Shown: positions 29,501 to 40,210, counted from the stretch's first letter. The stretch is 49,339 nt of DNA from CAJBLF01 sp964495825 (GCA_964495825.1 CAZBWI010000041.1:1-49339); one strand, 5' to 3'. Numbers and translations: made by a program. Notes: generated from the sequence alone by a model not told the origin.

Positions 29501-29680
29501 GAAGGCGAGCGATGATTTCCCTGATCCGGAGACGCCCGTGATGGTGATCAGTTTGTTTTTTGGTATTTCGACATCGATATCTTTGAGATTATGAGTTTTT
29601 ACTCCTTGAAATGTTATTGTCGCTTCGTGATTGTTCATTGGTAGTTCGATGTTTTTCTTGGGCATGAGGTGTGTATACAT
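26582..29680 (-). CDS. uvrA: Excinuclease ABC subunit A, enlarged
   Basis: A 1032-residue UvrA, the damage-recognition ATPase of nucleotide excision repair. Both ABC halves are complete: Walker A GVSGSGKSSLAFDTIY and GPSGAGKTTLMYT, signatures LSGGEIQRLRLA and LSGGESQRLKL, and Walker B YVLDEPTIGLD and YFLDEPTVGLH. Zinc modules are seen as CPDC...CTLC and CPACDGYG...CELCNGKRY. Most UvrA are about 940 residues. The extra length is three in-frame stretches encoded by intergenic-type simple repeats, near residues 206-232, 290-316 and 484-509. The start is uncertain: ATG codons at 29665 and 29640 would shorten the unusual N-terminal tail. TGA encodes Gly in the first signature and elsewhere. Confidence 0.95.
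28153..28226. repeat. In-frame simple repeat in uvrA, copy C
   Basis: Units CATGATGCATGATTCATGAT and TTGAATCTTGTGTTTTGAAT. The same words (GATTCATGAT, CTTGAATCTTG) occur in the intergenic repeat at 37330-37430. Here they encode KIQDSKHKIQDKQ and neighbours. Confidence 0.7.
28730..28810. repeat. In-frame simple repeat in uvrA, copy B
   Basis: CACAGGTTGTAGGTCATAGG followed by TTGTAGGTTG, then TTGCGACTTGTTCCCTGCGA. It is a tandem array of AGGTTGTAGGT units and a TTCCCTGCGACTT unit, translated in frame as part of a UvrA loop. Confidence 0.65.
28984..29062. repeat. In-frame simple repeat in uvrA, copy A
   Basis: ATTTGGGACTAGGGATCAGG at one end and TTTGTCCCTTGTTCCTGTTC at the other form an imperfect inverted repeat. 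It is typical of intergenic GGGACTAGGGA elements, yet it encodes a hydrophilic UvrA insertion (REQEQGTNDKNTKTKKQN). Confidence 0.65.
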
Positions 29681-29734
29681 TACAAAGTGAAAAGAAGATT
29701 TTTTTATGACTTTCTTAATAGGTAATACTAACCT

Positions 29735-30556
29735 TTAGTATGTATTTTTCAATTCCCGATCAAGCACCTTCAAAAACTTAGGTATAAGTCAGTACCTCGT
29801 TGCTCCGCTATATGCTTGGGTGTAATTGTCATAGAGATATTGGGGGATATTAGGAAGTATAATGTCTCATCAAATAGTTCATCCATTATAGAGTGCACCA
29901 TGATAGACAAGACCAGTCATGTCAAATCCAGTGTAGGTGAGATTGATGGAAAGTTTTGATTGATGTTGTGCTCGTTTTGTTTTGGAGAAATCGATGAAAT
30001 CTTGTATAGCAGTAAGGAATTTCCCTTCTGTGATTGCTCATGTTCCATAGTTTTTGCCACGGATCTGGAAGGGTCCATTGCTGTTGGAAGGCAGATAATA
30101 ACCGCAATTAGTCTCCCTATACCATGTCGCTATCGTAAGTGCTGTCGGAAAATTGTTTGCATAGCTGATACTATCAATTGTATGATATCGTCCTGTACAG
30201 GAGTCAGATGTAGGTATATAAATAATGTCTCCACTGTACTGATTGAGAAACTCCTGTTTGAATTGTTTGGAAGAAGCTTTCGCTTTTATTTTTTCAGTAT
30301 TCACTTGCGTCATGAGATATGACGATAGTGTATCGAGATAATAACTTAGTTTTTCGTATCCAGAAAATTGCTCTTTGAGATTTTTGAGCTGGATATAAAA
30401 ATCTCATTTGATTGCCATATCTCCAGAACTTATACCATCAAATTGGTTTTTAAGTTGAGTAATGGCGGTGACATCTTGGCTGGTTGGGGTATACCCAGCA
30501 AAGGTGCAACTGAAGAATAGCCCAATGATGACAAGTGAAATTTTACATAGTTTCAT
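29735..30556 (-). CDS. Secreted lysozyme-like (lytic transglycosylase-type) protein
   Basis: A 273-residue exported protein. The signal peptide is MKLCKISLVIIGLFFSCTFA. A helical region precedes a lysozyme-like core: TALTIATWYRETNCGYYLPS, where the Glu is the likely catalytic acid, and then SNGPFQI, as in family members with ESNCGYY and GPFQI patterns. A long C-terminal helical part follows. Enzymes of this type cut peptidoglycan locally so that a secretion apparatus can cross it. It lies 109 bases downstream of a VirB6/TrbL-like gene on the same strand, separated by a structured element, which supports a role in the type IV secretion-like system. Confidence 0.75.
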
Positions 30557-30564
30557 ATGCTATA

Positions 30565-30650
30565 CAAAAAAAGAGATAAATCATCGCTCCTGCTTCGTCA
30601 GGAGCTGCTGGGAAACTCAACTTTCAATGTAGATTTATCTCTTCTGGTTG
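30565..30650 (-). ncRNA. Structured RNA element or terminator with nested hairpin
   Basis: On the minus strand AAGAGATAAATC pairs perfectly over 12 bases with GATTTATCTCTT, which runs into TTTTTTTG. Inside the 60-base loop is a second strong hairpin, GCTCCTG-ACGAAG-CAGGAGC. It sits just upstream of the lysozyme-like gene and downstream of the VirB6-like gene. An ordinary terminator needs only one short stem, so the nested form could be a processed small RNA or a ligand-controlled terminator. I do not recognise a known family. Confidence 0.5.
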
Positions 30651-30665
30651 CAAGGGGAAATAGGA

Positions 30666-32621
30666 TTATTTCTCCAAGGTATTCCCTGTTTTTTTCGTTG
30701 CAAAGAAAGGCATGTTCTTGAGTTCATCTCGGCTTGGGGCGTTGTTTGTATAACTTTTCCCTGTTGCACCATTTCCTCAGAGTGCGTTATACAATGCCTT
30801 ACGATTTCTATCATTTTTAAAATATTCATCAGCTGTTTCTCACTCTCGACGAGTGAATCATTTTTGTTGTGCAGTAGCTTCATTCTGCTGTATCCATTTT
30901 TTTAACAACTCGAGCCATCCGGTATTTGTAGAGATGACAAATCATCCTTTTCTCTCTTTGGCTAATTCCTGAGTCTTGCCAAACAAATCACCTCCTGCAA
31001 CTGCTTGTTTGGCTATTGATTCATAATCTGCTGCTTTCCAGTTGGTTCCGCCTGTAATAAAATCTCTGAACTTTTCTTCTTGTGTAGTGAACCTATTGCT
31101 TGCAAAATCATATTCACCAAATTCTCCTCTCTTGTTGAGTCCCATACCTCCCAATATCTGTTCTCTGTTTTTACTTAGAGCGTTCTTCATCTGACCAAAT
31201 GATAGACTTTTGATGGTTTGGTCGCCCGTTCCCATAGAGAGTGGTAATATAGGAAGTGTCATAGCCATTCTTTCAAGTGTTTTGATGATACCTCTTTCTC
31301 CTCACATGATATCAGCGATAGGTCATTCTCATGATATTGCAGATATCTTGATAAATTGCCACATCAAAAATGCTGTCAAGAAGAAGAGGATAAGATTGAC
31401 AAAAATCGTCTGTCCGACTTCCTTGACCTGGCCAGCCATATTCACATTTTCTCCGAATACACCGTTTTCCATGACTTGGATATCACTGATTTCTGCTATA
31501 TGTAATCTTGATGCTCAGCTTTCGACTGAAATAGTTACTCCATTGAAGCTTTTGGGAAGCGTTCATTTCATGATATTCTGCATGCTGACAACGAGAATCA
31601 GAATCATAGAAAATCCTGCTACGAAAATGACAGGTTTAAAAACAAGATCGAGCAAAACGGAAAATTTGAAATACTTACCTATTCATCAGCTACTGGTCTT
31701 GGAGCTCAATCATCCATCTTTCCCAAAAAATGCCAAAAGGATGATTAGTGGCATTCCTATGATAAAAATCCGGAGAAAGACAACTCTGATGATATTCGCA
31801 ATAAAGAGAAGCGCTAATCCTATGGTATAAAACCCGATGAGAATCACTCTGAGTAAAAATGATATTGTAAGTCCTACTTCATGATCACTACCGCTTACAT
31901 CTATGTAATTCTGGAATTTGAAGACACTGAATCAGAGATAAATCAACGGTCCGCTGACGGAATTATATGTCGGAAGTATCTCGTCTCGTGTATCGCTCCC
32001 ATTTATCAGATCATTTCCTATGGGTGTGATAACATCTCATGTATTGCTTATCAAGTATCTTTTTGGTGTAGCATCCAAAGATTTGATCATCTTGTCTTTG
32101 AGAGCAGCATCAGTCTGGAGAAAGCTGCTCGGGAAAGCGCCTATTGCCGATGTTGCAATAGTAGAAAGATCGACAAGTGCTCCTACAAGAAATCGGCTAG
32201 CTTGGATAAGTATTCATGCGACCAGGGTATTGGTGATGATTTTTTTGATATCCATATTTTTTTTCCCAACGAGATTGTTGATGATCTGATAGAGTACAAT
32301 CCCTACCAATGCAAAATTCGCAAAATTTTTCATGATATTCCGGATCTTCCGGAGATAGATATCCATGTGGAGGATAGATCCATAGACGAGATCGTTAGTC
32401 ATGAGTTTCCCAGCAAGGATAGCGAGGATAACCCATCATCGTGAACAGAGGCTCAGGATATTATTCAATCACTTCCTTACTTCATCAAGCGAACTTGTTG
32501 ATGTCGCTGTATTTTCTGCAAATGTTGGCAGTATAAAGAAAAATCAGACGATCACGAGAACTCCGACGATCTTGATCGTGGTAGGATGGCGTACTATTCT
32601 GAAAATTCTTTTTAGCGTCAT
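30666..32621 (-). CDS. VirB6/TrbL-like inner membrane protein
   Basis: A 651-residue polytopic protein. Residues 12-35 hold a signal-like helix. A motif near residue 90, HMDIYLWKIWNIMKNFANFA, with both Trp as CGG, and AGILIQASWFLVGALVDLST near residue 140 are shared with the neighbouring gene. About six transmembrane helices lie between 45 and 330, another hydrophobic stretch (TIFVNLILFFLTAFLMWQFI) follows, and the last 220 residues are soluble. VirB6/TrbL proteins form the membrane channel of type IV secretion systems. It follows the 833-residue paralog by 20 bases and so shares its operon. Family call rests on topology, the shared motif and the presence of pilins and a lysozyme nearby. Confidence 0.75.
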
Positions 32622-32641
32622 ATGATTTAGATAAATAAATA

Positions 32642-35143
32642 TTATGATGTAATTTCTTCTACCTTATATTTGAATTTTTTCTGATTTTGTGTGTCAGTCG
32701 TCTGAGTGATTTTATATTTTTTATTTCCGATCGTTGTTTCATAGGATCAACCTGTACCTGCTGTAGTGAAGTATGTTTCTATATGTGTTTTATTATCATT
32801 ACTAGCATCATTAAAGTAGTTCGTAAGGTCTTCTTTGTTAGTAATGTTTTTCTGTGTTATATCGGTGTCTATAGCTTTTTTTGCATTCTCTAATGTTTCT
32901 GCTTTTTTAAGATCGGTATACCATGAAGCTCCTGTAAGTCCAAATACCGGTGCAACATTTGCAGCAGCGTTCATTCTTTGAGGTTCTTCAAGTTGTTGGA
33001 TAGCTTTATACATAACCTCTAGATTTGCTTTCGTTCACGCATCCGAGAATGTTGTAGGAGCACTTATGCCTGCTGTTTTGTATGCTTCTTCGGCAGTAAC
33101 TTGCGGAGTTGATCATGTTCACACTGCATTCAATATATTTTTTGCTTGTTCGTCAGTAAATTCAGGTGGTGTAGGTGATTTTTTGAATATCGCTTCGACT
33201 TTTCCGAGTTGTTCTGTTTCTCTTTCTCTTACTCGTTCAGCAGGACGATTTTGAAGTACTGTCCTAGCAGGACCGATACCGACTTTTTCTCATCATTCTC
33301 AGAATGGTAAAATCGGTAAGGTTTGGAAGACGTTTGATCCAAATTCCTGGATATTTTTTTGGATGAAGTCACCGAGTGCATTCGCCTTGATAGCCGCAAA
33401 GAGGATAGTCCGTATGAGTCCTATAGCGAAGAAATTTACGACAAGCCGTGAAAATCGATCCAAGGTGCCTCATCGATCAAAATCCTTAAATTCAAGTTCA
33501 GAAGATCCAGCTACTCTAAATGCTGTATTTCCTGTTTGTATTGGTTTGATAGGTTCTATTTGGAAACTCTTTGCTACTTGTTCTGAAATACCTGAATTGT
33601 TATCTCATTTGAATCCATTGATGAGTGCAGTCATGAAGATCAATGAGATACTGAGTGCTGCTACGGTGACTACCGGAGCGAAAATAAGTTTGATAACATT
33701 GCCTATTTCTAGATGTTTACTCATATTCCCCAACGCTTTTTCTGGAATAAGTTTATCAAATACCTTTTTGAGGACCAAGAACGGTGATGCTGCGATATAC
33801 AGCCAGAGTAATCCGATTCTCGCTATTAGTACGATAGCAAGTGCGATCAATGGGAAAAAGAGCGCGATAGCGAGTCAGGTCTTAATGAGAAAGATTCCCG
33901 ATGTTTCGCCGAGGGTTGAGACGTTTGTGTCTGTGAGCTGTGCGAAATTGAGCAAAGAAGAATACATAGTTACCAGCGGACCAACAAATCCTTTGGATTT
34001 GTCGATAAGCTGTGAAATAGTGGTCGAAGTGGTTTGGTCAAAAAACATGCTTCCCGTAGAGAGTCCACCTGTTCCATTTTTGAGATTGACTAACAATCAT
34101 GTTACCCATCATTGCGTGTCCCATCAGCTATAATTGAGCAATGTATCTATCATGCTCTTATATCAAGCATTTGTTTTCCAATCAGGAGTTTGCCAGCCAG
34201 TAATGGAAGATCAAATATGCTGATCTATAGCATTCATAAAATCATCTTCTCTCCACATCACTAACTGATTGCCAAAGAGTACGCAGACCTCATATCACTT
34301 GTATACAGAATCATTGGAAAATTTTTCAATATTTCTAAAATCTGGTTCACCAAATTCTCTTCCGATAATGAATGATTTTTTAACAAGACATGGGGACATT
34401 TTGATTACTTGTCCACCGTAATTGGTAGAATACCGGACTTTAAAAGAAGTATTGTCTTTGTTGAGAACATCGAATTTATTTAAATCTATCTGGCTATTCA
34501 CCGACAGTATTTTTTGATTGCCGATATCAGTATTTTTGAGAACTGTAAGGGGAAGTCCACCAATAGCATATGTTGCTATCGTAGATATATCCACGAGCGC
34601 TGCCATCAGGAATCGGCTGGCTTGGATAAGTACTCCTGCGATCAATGTTTTTTTGATAGTATTGAGGGGTGAACCTTCCTCCTTGAGAGATCATTCTCCT
34701 CAGCCTGTCAAGAGACTTTTTATGATAGCATAGAGCACCATAAATCATAATGTGAAATTTGCAAAGTTCTTCATCATATTTCGAAATTTCCGCAACGGTG
34801 CATCCATATGAAAAATAGATGCATACACAAGCGTATTGTCCAATGAGATTCCTGCAATCACCAATAATGGTCGAAGCAGGATATAGATGAGTTTGAGAAT
34901 CAGATTGAGAATCTCCCACAATCCCATTGTGGTGATGTTATTTTCTGTGTTAGTATCGGTGCCATTATTTTGTGCAGGAGTATTCTCTGATATAGCCCAT
35001 GGTCATGATACTCATTGATTATTCACAACTTGTGCATGTACTTCATTGACGCCAACGTATCCATTAAAAAAAATGCTTGAGCATCACATGATCAGAATGA
35101 TTCAGAGTATTTTTTTCGCAAGGCGAGATCCAAATAGTTTCAT
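32642..35143 (-). CDS. VirB6/TrbL-like membrane protein, larger paralog
   Basis: An 833-residue protein, first gene of the cluster. It has an N-terminal signal (ILGIILIMGCSSIFFNGYVG). FHMDAPLWKFWNMMKNFANF and AGVLIQASWFLMAALVDIST repeat the two motifs of the next gene, so the pair arose by tandem duplication. A soluble insertion of about 180 residues after the second motif is followed by a helix block (ALFFPLIALAIVLIARIGLL, VVTVAALSISLIFMTALING, and a third near LVVNFFAIGLIRTILFAA). A long polar C-terminal domain ends KYKVEEITS. Many glycines are TGA and several Trp are CGA or CGG. Confidence 0.75.
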
Positions 35144-35198
35144 AAATATTGGATGATAGAGAATAAATTGTCTTAAATACGAGGTGATTTTATACTCT

Positions 35199-35936
35199 AT
35201 GAGAAAGTATATTCCTAAATACCTCAAACACCAAATAAAGGAGTTGTTTTTCGCCTACTTACCTTGCAATTTTTGTAAAATTGTATATAAGATGTGTTCT
35301 AAACGAGAAAATATTTATTTCACACAGATGTTTATGTTGTTTTTGAATATTTCCAGCGATTATGTGCAAATTCTTGATGGTCAAGACGAACAATTCCTTG
35401 CACGCAATAGTATAGAGCATACACTCTGACCGACGATTTTGGAGTATACCAAAGCTCATCCGGTCGAAATGATATTTTTGCTCAACGGACCGGGAGGATT
35501 TACTAATCTTAGAGTGGGAACACTAACACTCAATATGCTCAATCACCTTATTCAGCACGACACTGGTACCTTTATCCCATTGGCTTCTATCACGAAGCTC
35601 AATCTCTATGGATTCGCTTATGAGCAGTGATGGCTACCAAGATATGGTATCATCTATATCGGTCAGAAACATAATGTCTGGAAATATGATTTCCAACAAA
35701 AGCAAAAAGAACAGATCACGATTGAAGATATTCAATATTCTGAAGAAATATTTCTCGATTTTGTTCATGATCATTATTGGGCGAATGATGAACATATGAT
35801 TTCCTTTTCGATGGAGGATAATGCACCATATCTTCGTTATAGATGAGAATCCTACAAGATAGAACTCATGAATCTTCGTCTTCCATTGACGATGACCGTA
35901 GAACCGCAGTATCTGATAGAACCTACGATGAACTAA
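35199..35936 (+). CDS. Divergent TsaB-like protein (t6A tRNA modification)
   Basis: A 245-residue protein. The best landmark is FLLNGPGGFTNLRVGTLTLN, which matches the GPGSFTGLR-type motif of TsaB, a non-catalytic partner of TsaD in making threonylcarbamoyl-adenosine in tRNA. The N-terminal segment with FLNISSDYVQILDG would be the first ASKHA strand pair. In the second half no other strong TsaB motif is seen, so the protein is diverged. GAGGTG at 35181-35186 precedes the ATG at 35199. It diverges from the VirB6-like operon and is followed by a REP-like repeat and ruvX. Confidence 0.65.
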
Positions 35937-35939
35937 CAA

Positions 35940-36074
35940 ACCCACCCCATACCTCGGCCTCATTCCCGTGCCAAGGTTTGGAAGAGGGAATCGATACTAA
36001 AAGGTATTTAGATTATATAGCCATTGATTCCGGCTGCAATACTTAACGCCGGAATGACGCTAAAACGGGGGTGA
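35940..36074. repeat. REP-like palindromic intergenic repeat
   Basis: ATTCCCGTG and GAGGGAATC form one inverted pair (around 35963-35993). GATTCCGGC and GCCGGAATGAC form another (around 36029-36056). Elements with ...CGGAATGAC ends are widespread intergenic repeats in many bacteria. No gene is visible in the interval. Confidence 0.5.
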
Positions 36075-36102
36075 ATTATTTTATTGTTTCAATTACAAAA
36101 TC

Positions 36103-36516
36103 ATGCAGCAAAATCACCGTAAAACCAAGTCAATATTGGGCATCGACCGATGAACGAAATATATCTGACTTGCCTACGCCTTGCCCGGCAGTGAAGTAAT
36201 TTTCCCTATTTGATATATCCTCAATGATAAGATGATGTATTTCAATATCGCATGAATTATCGAGAAACACAATATCGGAAAAATTATGCTCGGCCGACCT
36301 GCGAAGCAGAAGGATATCCAGGAGAAGATCACTGCGTTTATGAAGAGCCTGAATTATATCATAGAAAATAGGGAAATAGAAATTCAGCTCGTCGAGGAGG
36401 ATTACACGTCCGTCCAGTCCGGCGAAATCGTTTCCAATTTCAAAAAAAACGCCGCCACAGATACGGTGAGCGCGATGCTGATCTTAGAGAGAGGATTAAA
36501 AACACTGAAGAACTAA
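36103..36516 (+). CDS. ruvX: RuvX/YqgF family nuclease
   Basis: A 137-residue RNase H-fold protein known as RuvX, YqgF or putative pre-16S rRNA nuclease. The first motif is LGIDWGTKYIGLAYA, with catalytic Asp15, Trp as CGA (36148-36150) and Gly as TGA. IGKIMLGRPAKQ is the second motif. Near the end, EIVSNFKKNAATDTVSAMLI contains the last Asp of the site. Length is normal. It converges with the DUF58 gene, with 81 bases between the stops. Confidence 0.92.
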
Positions 36517-36597
36517 CAGTGAAAAAATTAATACTATAAACAAATAGTTCTCAATAATTATTAGTTCTTTTCATAAGTTGTTAGTTGTTATGTGAAA

Positions 36598-37320
36598 TTA
36601 ATCTATGTGCAATAATGTTATTTCACCATTTCATTTTTTCATCAACAATTTTTTTTGTAAGAAAAATGTATTGTAATTCTGTCCTTGTTCCAGATCTATC
36701 GGTAATTGGAATAGGAAGAGGATATGTTGTTTTTTTAAGTAGTGAAGTAATTTTTTTACCTCATCGTTCATTATCAAAAAATCTGAAAAGATAACTATTG
36801 CACGCTTATTTTTTTCTTTCACTGCTTGTTCCAAAAAATTCTGTAAACAACTCTGATACAACTTTTTCGTTGTTTTCACTCATGCTAAAATATCGTGCAG
36901 GGTCGTGATGACTTCACGACTATATTTCTTCATATCTTTTTCCTGTAATTTCGCCGTTCACCAAAAATTCGTCCTCGGTCGAAAGAATCTGATGTTGATT
37001 TGTTGGTGTTGACAGTAAGAGACGATATCTTCGGTATAGGCGAGTACTTGCTTCCGATTTGGATATTCTCCACCTCTCCAATTGTAGTTAATATCCAAAA
37101 GAAGATCCAGGGTGAGCGATTTTTCCTGTTGGAAAATATTTGTATAGAGCTGTTGATATTTTGCAGAAAGCTTTCGATTGATGTAGGATGAACTATCGCC
37201 GGAGGAATATTTTCTCATATCGACTTTTTCCGTGCCTGATCATTTCATGATACTCTGAAATGCACCAAATCGTTTTCCAACGATCGGTTTGGTGAGTTTG
37301 ATACTAAATCTTTTTTTCAT
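36598..37320 (-). CDS. DUF58 family protein
   Basis: A 240-residue soluble protein. Its core DMRKYSSGDSSSYINWKLSA is the DUF58 hallmark (DxRxYxxGDxxxxInWxxSA), with the Trp as CGA at 37174-37176. The following LTLDLLLDINYNW is the usual strand with the metal-binding Asp of a vWA-like fold. Many DUF58 proteins have two N-terminal membrane helices; here they are missing, so it is the short soluble form often next to MoxR-type ATPases. No moxR gene is in the window. The gene lies downstream of murE, 114 bases after its stop. Confidence 0.88.
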
Positions 37321-37329
37321 ATATGATGA

Positions 37330-37430
37330 CTAAACGACTAAATGATTCATGATACATGATGGTATGATGCATGAACTGCATAGCCATATAATTATATAGT
37401 TCTTCAATCTTTCTTGAATCTTGAATTTTG
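37330..37430. repeat. Intergenic simple repeat between murE and the DUF58 gene
   Basis: GATTCATGATACATGATGG, then TATAATTATATA, then CAATCTTTCTTGAATCTTGA. It shares several words with the in-frame repeat C of uvrA. Confidence 0.6.
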
Positions 37431-37434
37431 CATG

Positions 37435-38751
37435 CTAAGTATGTAGGTTTTTGAGTATCTCCTCTTTGTCGCTCCGCGGTCTCTTGCCAAAGTTGGTCAG
37501 TTGTATGGACTCATGCCCTTTCCCGGCGAACATGACGACGTCGCCTGGTTGCGCTAGTTCACATGCAAATTTGATTGCTAATGACCTTTCCGGTATAATA
37601 AAAAGATTTTTTCCTAGTTGTTTATTTTTGATGTTCATCGTCAATTGTTCGAGGATTTCCAATCTATTTTCGGTATCGGGATCATCGTCAGTGGCAATCA
37701 GAATATCGCTGTAGGTATCTGCAATTTCTCCCATAATGGGTCTTTTCGTCTTATCTCTGTTTCCTGGTGCTCAGAAAAGCGTAATCAATCTTCCTGATCA
37801 TTTTATCTTGTTGAGGTAATCCAATGTTTTTTCCAATGCATCCGGTGAATGTGCGAAATCAACAAAATAATAAGTTCACTTATTTTCGATACGTTCCATT
37901 CTTCACGTAACGATATCAAATTGTGCTATAGAGGTAAGTATATTATCCATAGGAACTCCTATTTGGACGACAACGCTGATAGCAGCAAGGATGTTGTAGA
38001 CATTAAATTCACCGACAAGTTTCGTTGTTACCTCATATGATTTGCCCAGATAGGTGAAAGAAAACGTTGTTCATACAGGAGAAATTTTTATGTTTTCTGC
38101 TTTGAGATTGGAAGAAGCTACAATGCTATAATTCAGCTTCTTATCAAATGGCATATCTTCATACCATTGTCTTCCTACTTTATCATCTGCAGGGAATGAG
38201 GCATATTTGTTTTGTTTTTTGTTCTCAAGGACATATCTAAAAAGCTTTTCTTTTGCTTTGATATAACGTTCCATAGTCCCATGAAAATCCAAGTGATCAT
38301 GAGTGATGTTGGTGAGTACTGCAAAATCAAAATCTACTCATTCAAATCTATATTGATTTAATCCATGTGATGATGCTTCGAGGACGGCTATTTTACACCC
38401 AGAATCTTTTGCTGTTGCCAATATCGATTGGAGATCATAAACATCCAGTGATGTCATTTTTTTCTTATTTTCCAGATTTTGATTACCAATCTTGATATTC
38501 GCTGTACTGACCATTACGGTTTTTGCAACATGATCATTTAATATTTTGTGAATGAGATTTACTGTTGTTGTCTTTCCGTTCGTTCCCGTGACTCCGATAA
38601 CGAAGAAATTTCTGGAAGGGTAGCCATAGAGTGTATTCGCTATCTGTCCATTCAATTTTTTCCGTAATTGGTAGATGACACTGTCTTTGAGGAGAAAATA
38701 CAGTTTATCATAGAAGGTAATTTTTTTAATGAGAGATTTTAACATACGCAT
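37435..38751 (-). CDS. murE: MurE-like Mur ligase, short N-terminus
   Basis: A 438-residue Mur ligase that would add the third residue to the UDP-MurNAc dipeptide of peptidoglycan. It has the P-loop VIGVTGTNGKTTT near residue 65, AVLEASSHGLNQYRFEGV, LTNITHDHLDFHGTME, TGRMERIE, FVDFAHSPDALEKTLDYL, LFGAPGNRDKTKRP and MFAGKGHES. In most MurE the P-loop lies near residue 110, so the N-terminal UDP-binding domain is largely missing. Where meso-Dap enzymes have a DNPR motif, this protein reads DDDPDTENR, so the added residue cannot be predicted. Two starts (38751 and 38745) are possible. Confidence 0.88.
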
Positions 38752-38818
38752 TGATGATAAGGGGTAAATGCTAAGTGAATGTACATATATCGTTATATAA
38801 TTATAATACTTTCTAAAC

Positions 38819-39523
38819 CTAGAGCTTACAATCATTTTTTAGAAGTCGGGCTCAGATGATAGCAGCGGTTTCCATCCTCAATACTGTTTTTCCGAGTTGC
38901 ATCGTGATTGGTGCATATTTCTCGATATATGTGAGATCTCTTGAGGTGAAACCACCTTCAGGACCTATCATTCCATAGATTTTATCGGATTTCGGGAATG
39001 TTTTTGCGTCTCATCATTTATCAAAGATGACAAGCTGATGTTTGCTGGTGATGTCATTGAGATCTTTGGTAAAGAAAAGTTCCGGGATATTTCGTCATCG
39101 TGATTGTTCGACAGCTTCTTTGATGATTTTTTGTATCCTTTCTGCTTTTTTTTCGTTCCATTCCTTGATGATCGATCTTTCTGATGGTCGGAAGATGATC
39201 TGATCGATACCACATTCGGTGAGTTTTTGAGATATCAATTCAACCTTATCCCACTTATTGGGCATAGCAATAATCATACCTTTTATCTGGGGAGTTGATT
39301 CATGTTCCTGTTCTTCGATGATAGTACCATCCAGAGTGGTATTGTCCCATGTTTCTATACGGAGCTTGTATCTCATTTTTCTTTTTTCTTTTGCAGGACT
39401 CTGTATCCAGATCGTATCACCTATGCTTGCTCTGAGTACTTTTCTAAGCTGTGACAAAAGATCGATGTTCTCCACCTTCACTATATGGTCTTTTTTCCTA
39501 TACTCAGTCACAAAGAGTTGCAT
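38819..39523 (-). CDS. rsmE: 16S rRNA m3U1498 methyltransferase
   Basis: A 234-residue SPOUT methyltransferase. The N-terminal PUA-like part is MQLFVTEYRKKDHIVKVENI, then LRKVLRASIGDTIWIQ. The catalytic knot has KGMIIAMPNKWDKVELISQK, LTECGIDQIIFRPSERSI, IYGMIGPEGGFTSRDLTYI and LGKTVLRMETAAII. The start at 39523 fits the family; ATGs at 39562 or 39580 would add 13-19 residues. Several glycines near the middle are TGA. It is upstream of murE on the same strand with 67 bases between them, and it diverges from the PAP2-like gene. Confidence 0.92.
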
Positions 39524-39607
39524 AAGATGCTCTAGAGAGTAAATACCATAAATTTTTAGCATTTTGGCATAGTAATTCAATACGACTTATGAATAGGGGA
39601 AGAAGAG

Positions 39608-40210
39608 GTGAAATACTTATGTATCTCACTCATCTTTTTTGGAATTGCATTTTGGTTTATTTTCCCTACATACTATAATACTTTACTAGCTTTATTTCGA
39701 GTACATATTTTTGAGATGATAATGTATGCGATTCATGGTCTTCAAACACTTATCGCAAAAGGATTCCAAATGTATCCGATTATTTTGGTGATCATCGTCG
39801 GCTGTATTATTCAGATTACCAAAGTGATTATCGATATCATCAGATACAAGCGTATTTATACTGGTCATATCTTCGCTTCTGGCGGATTTCCGTCGTTCCA
39901 TAGTGGATTAGCGAGCAGTGTAACTATGCTGGTCCGGCTACAATACGGTTTCGATAGCGTATTATTCGCGGTAGCGTTTGCATTCAGTGTACTTTTTGCT
40001 TACGACGCTATGAATCTAAGATACGAGACCTGACAGCATGCACATTATATCAATGATTTGAGATCAGAATTGGAGACTATCCTCCAAAAAAAAGGGAAAA
40101 CACCACTCAAGGAAAGAATAGGTCATACGCCATTAGAAGTCGCATGAGGAATTGTTTTTTGATCTGTGCTGACATATGTACTATATTATATGTTCTTTAT
40201 TGTACAATAA
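39608..40210 (+). CDS. Divergent PAP2 (DUF212) family membrane protein
   Basis: A 200-residue membrane protein with four or five helices. The signature of the DUF212/divergent PAP2 family is present: HIFASGGFPSFHSGLASSVT, then FAVAFAFSVLFAYDAMNLRY and KERIGHTPLEVAGGIVFG. Two N-terminal helices precede it. It probably acts as a lipid phosphatase or is a relative of one; the catalytic Ser of GGMPSSHSA-type proteins is replaced by Phe in PSFHS, as seen here. The start is the GTG at 39608, after AGGGG about 10 bases upstream. Confidence 0.88.

Noticed and set aside
31210..34133. Long plus-strand open frames opposite the VirB6-like genes (206 and 256 codons)
   Set aside because: They are antisense shadows of the two minus-strand membrane proteins, which have shared motifs and in-frame recoded codons.
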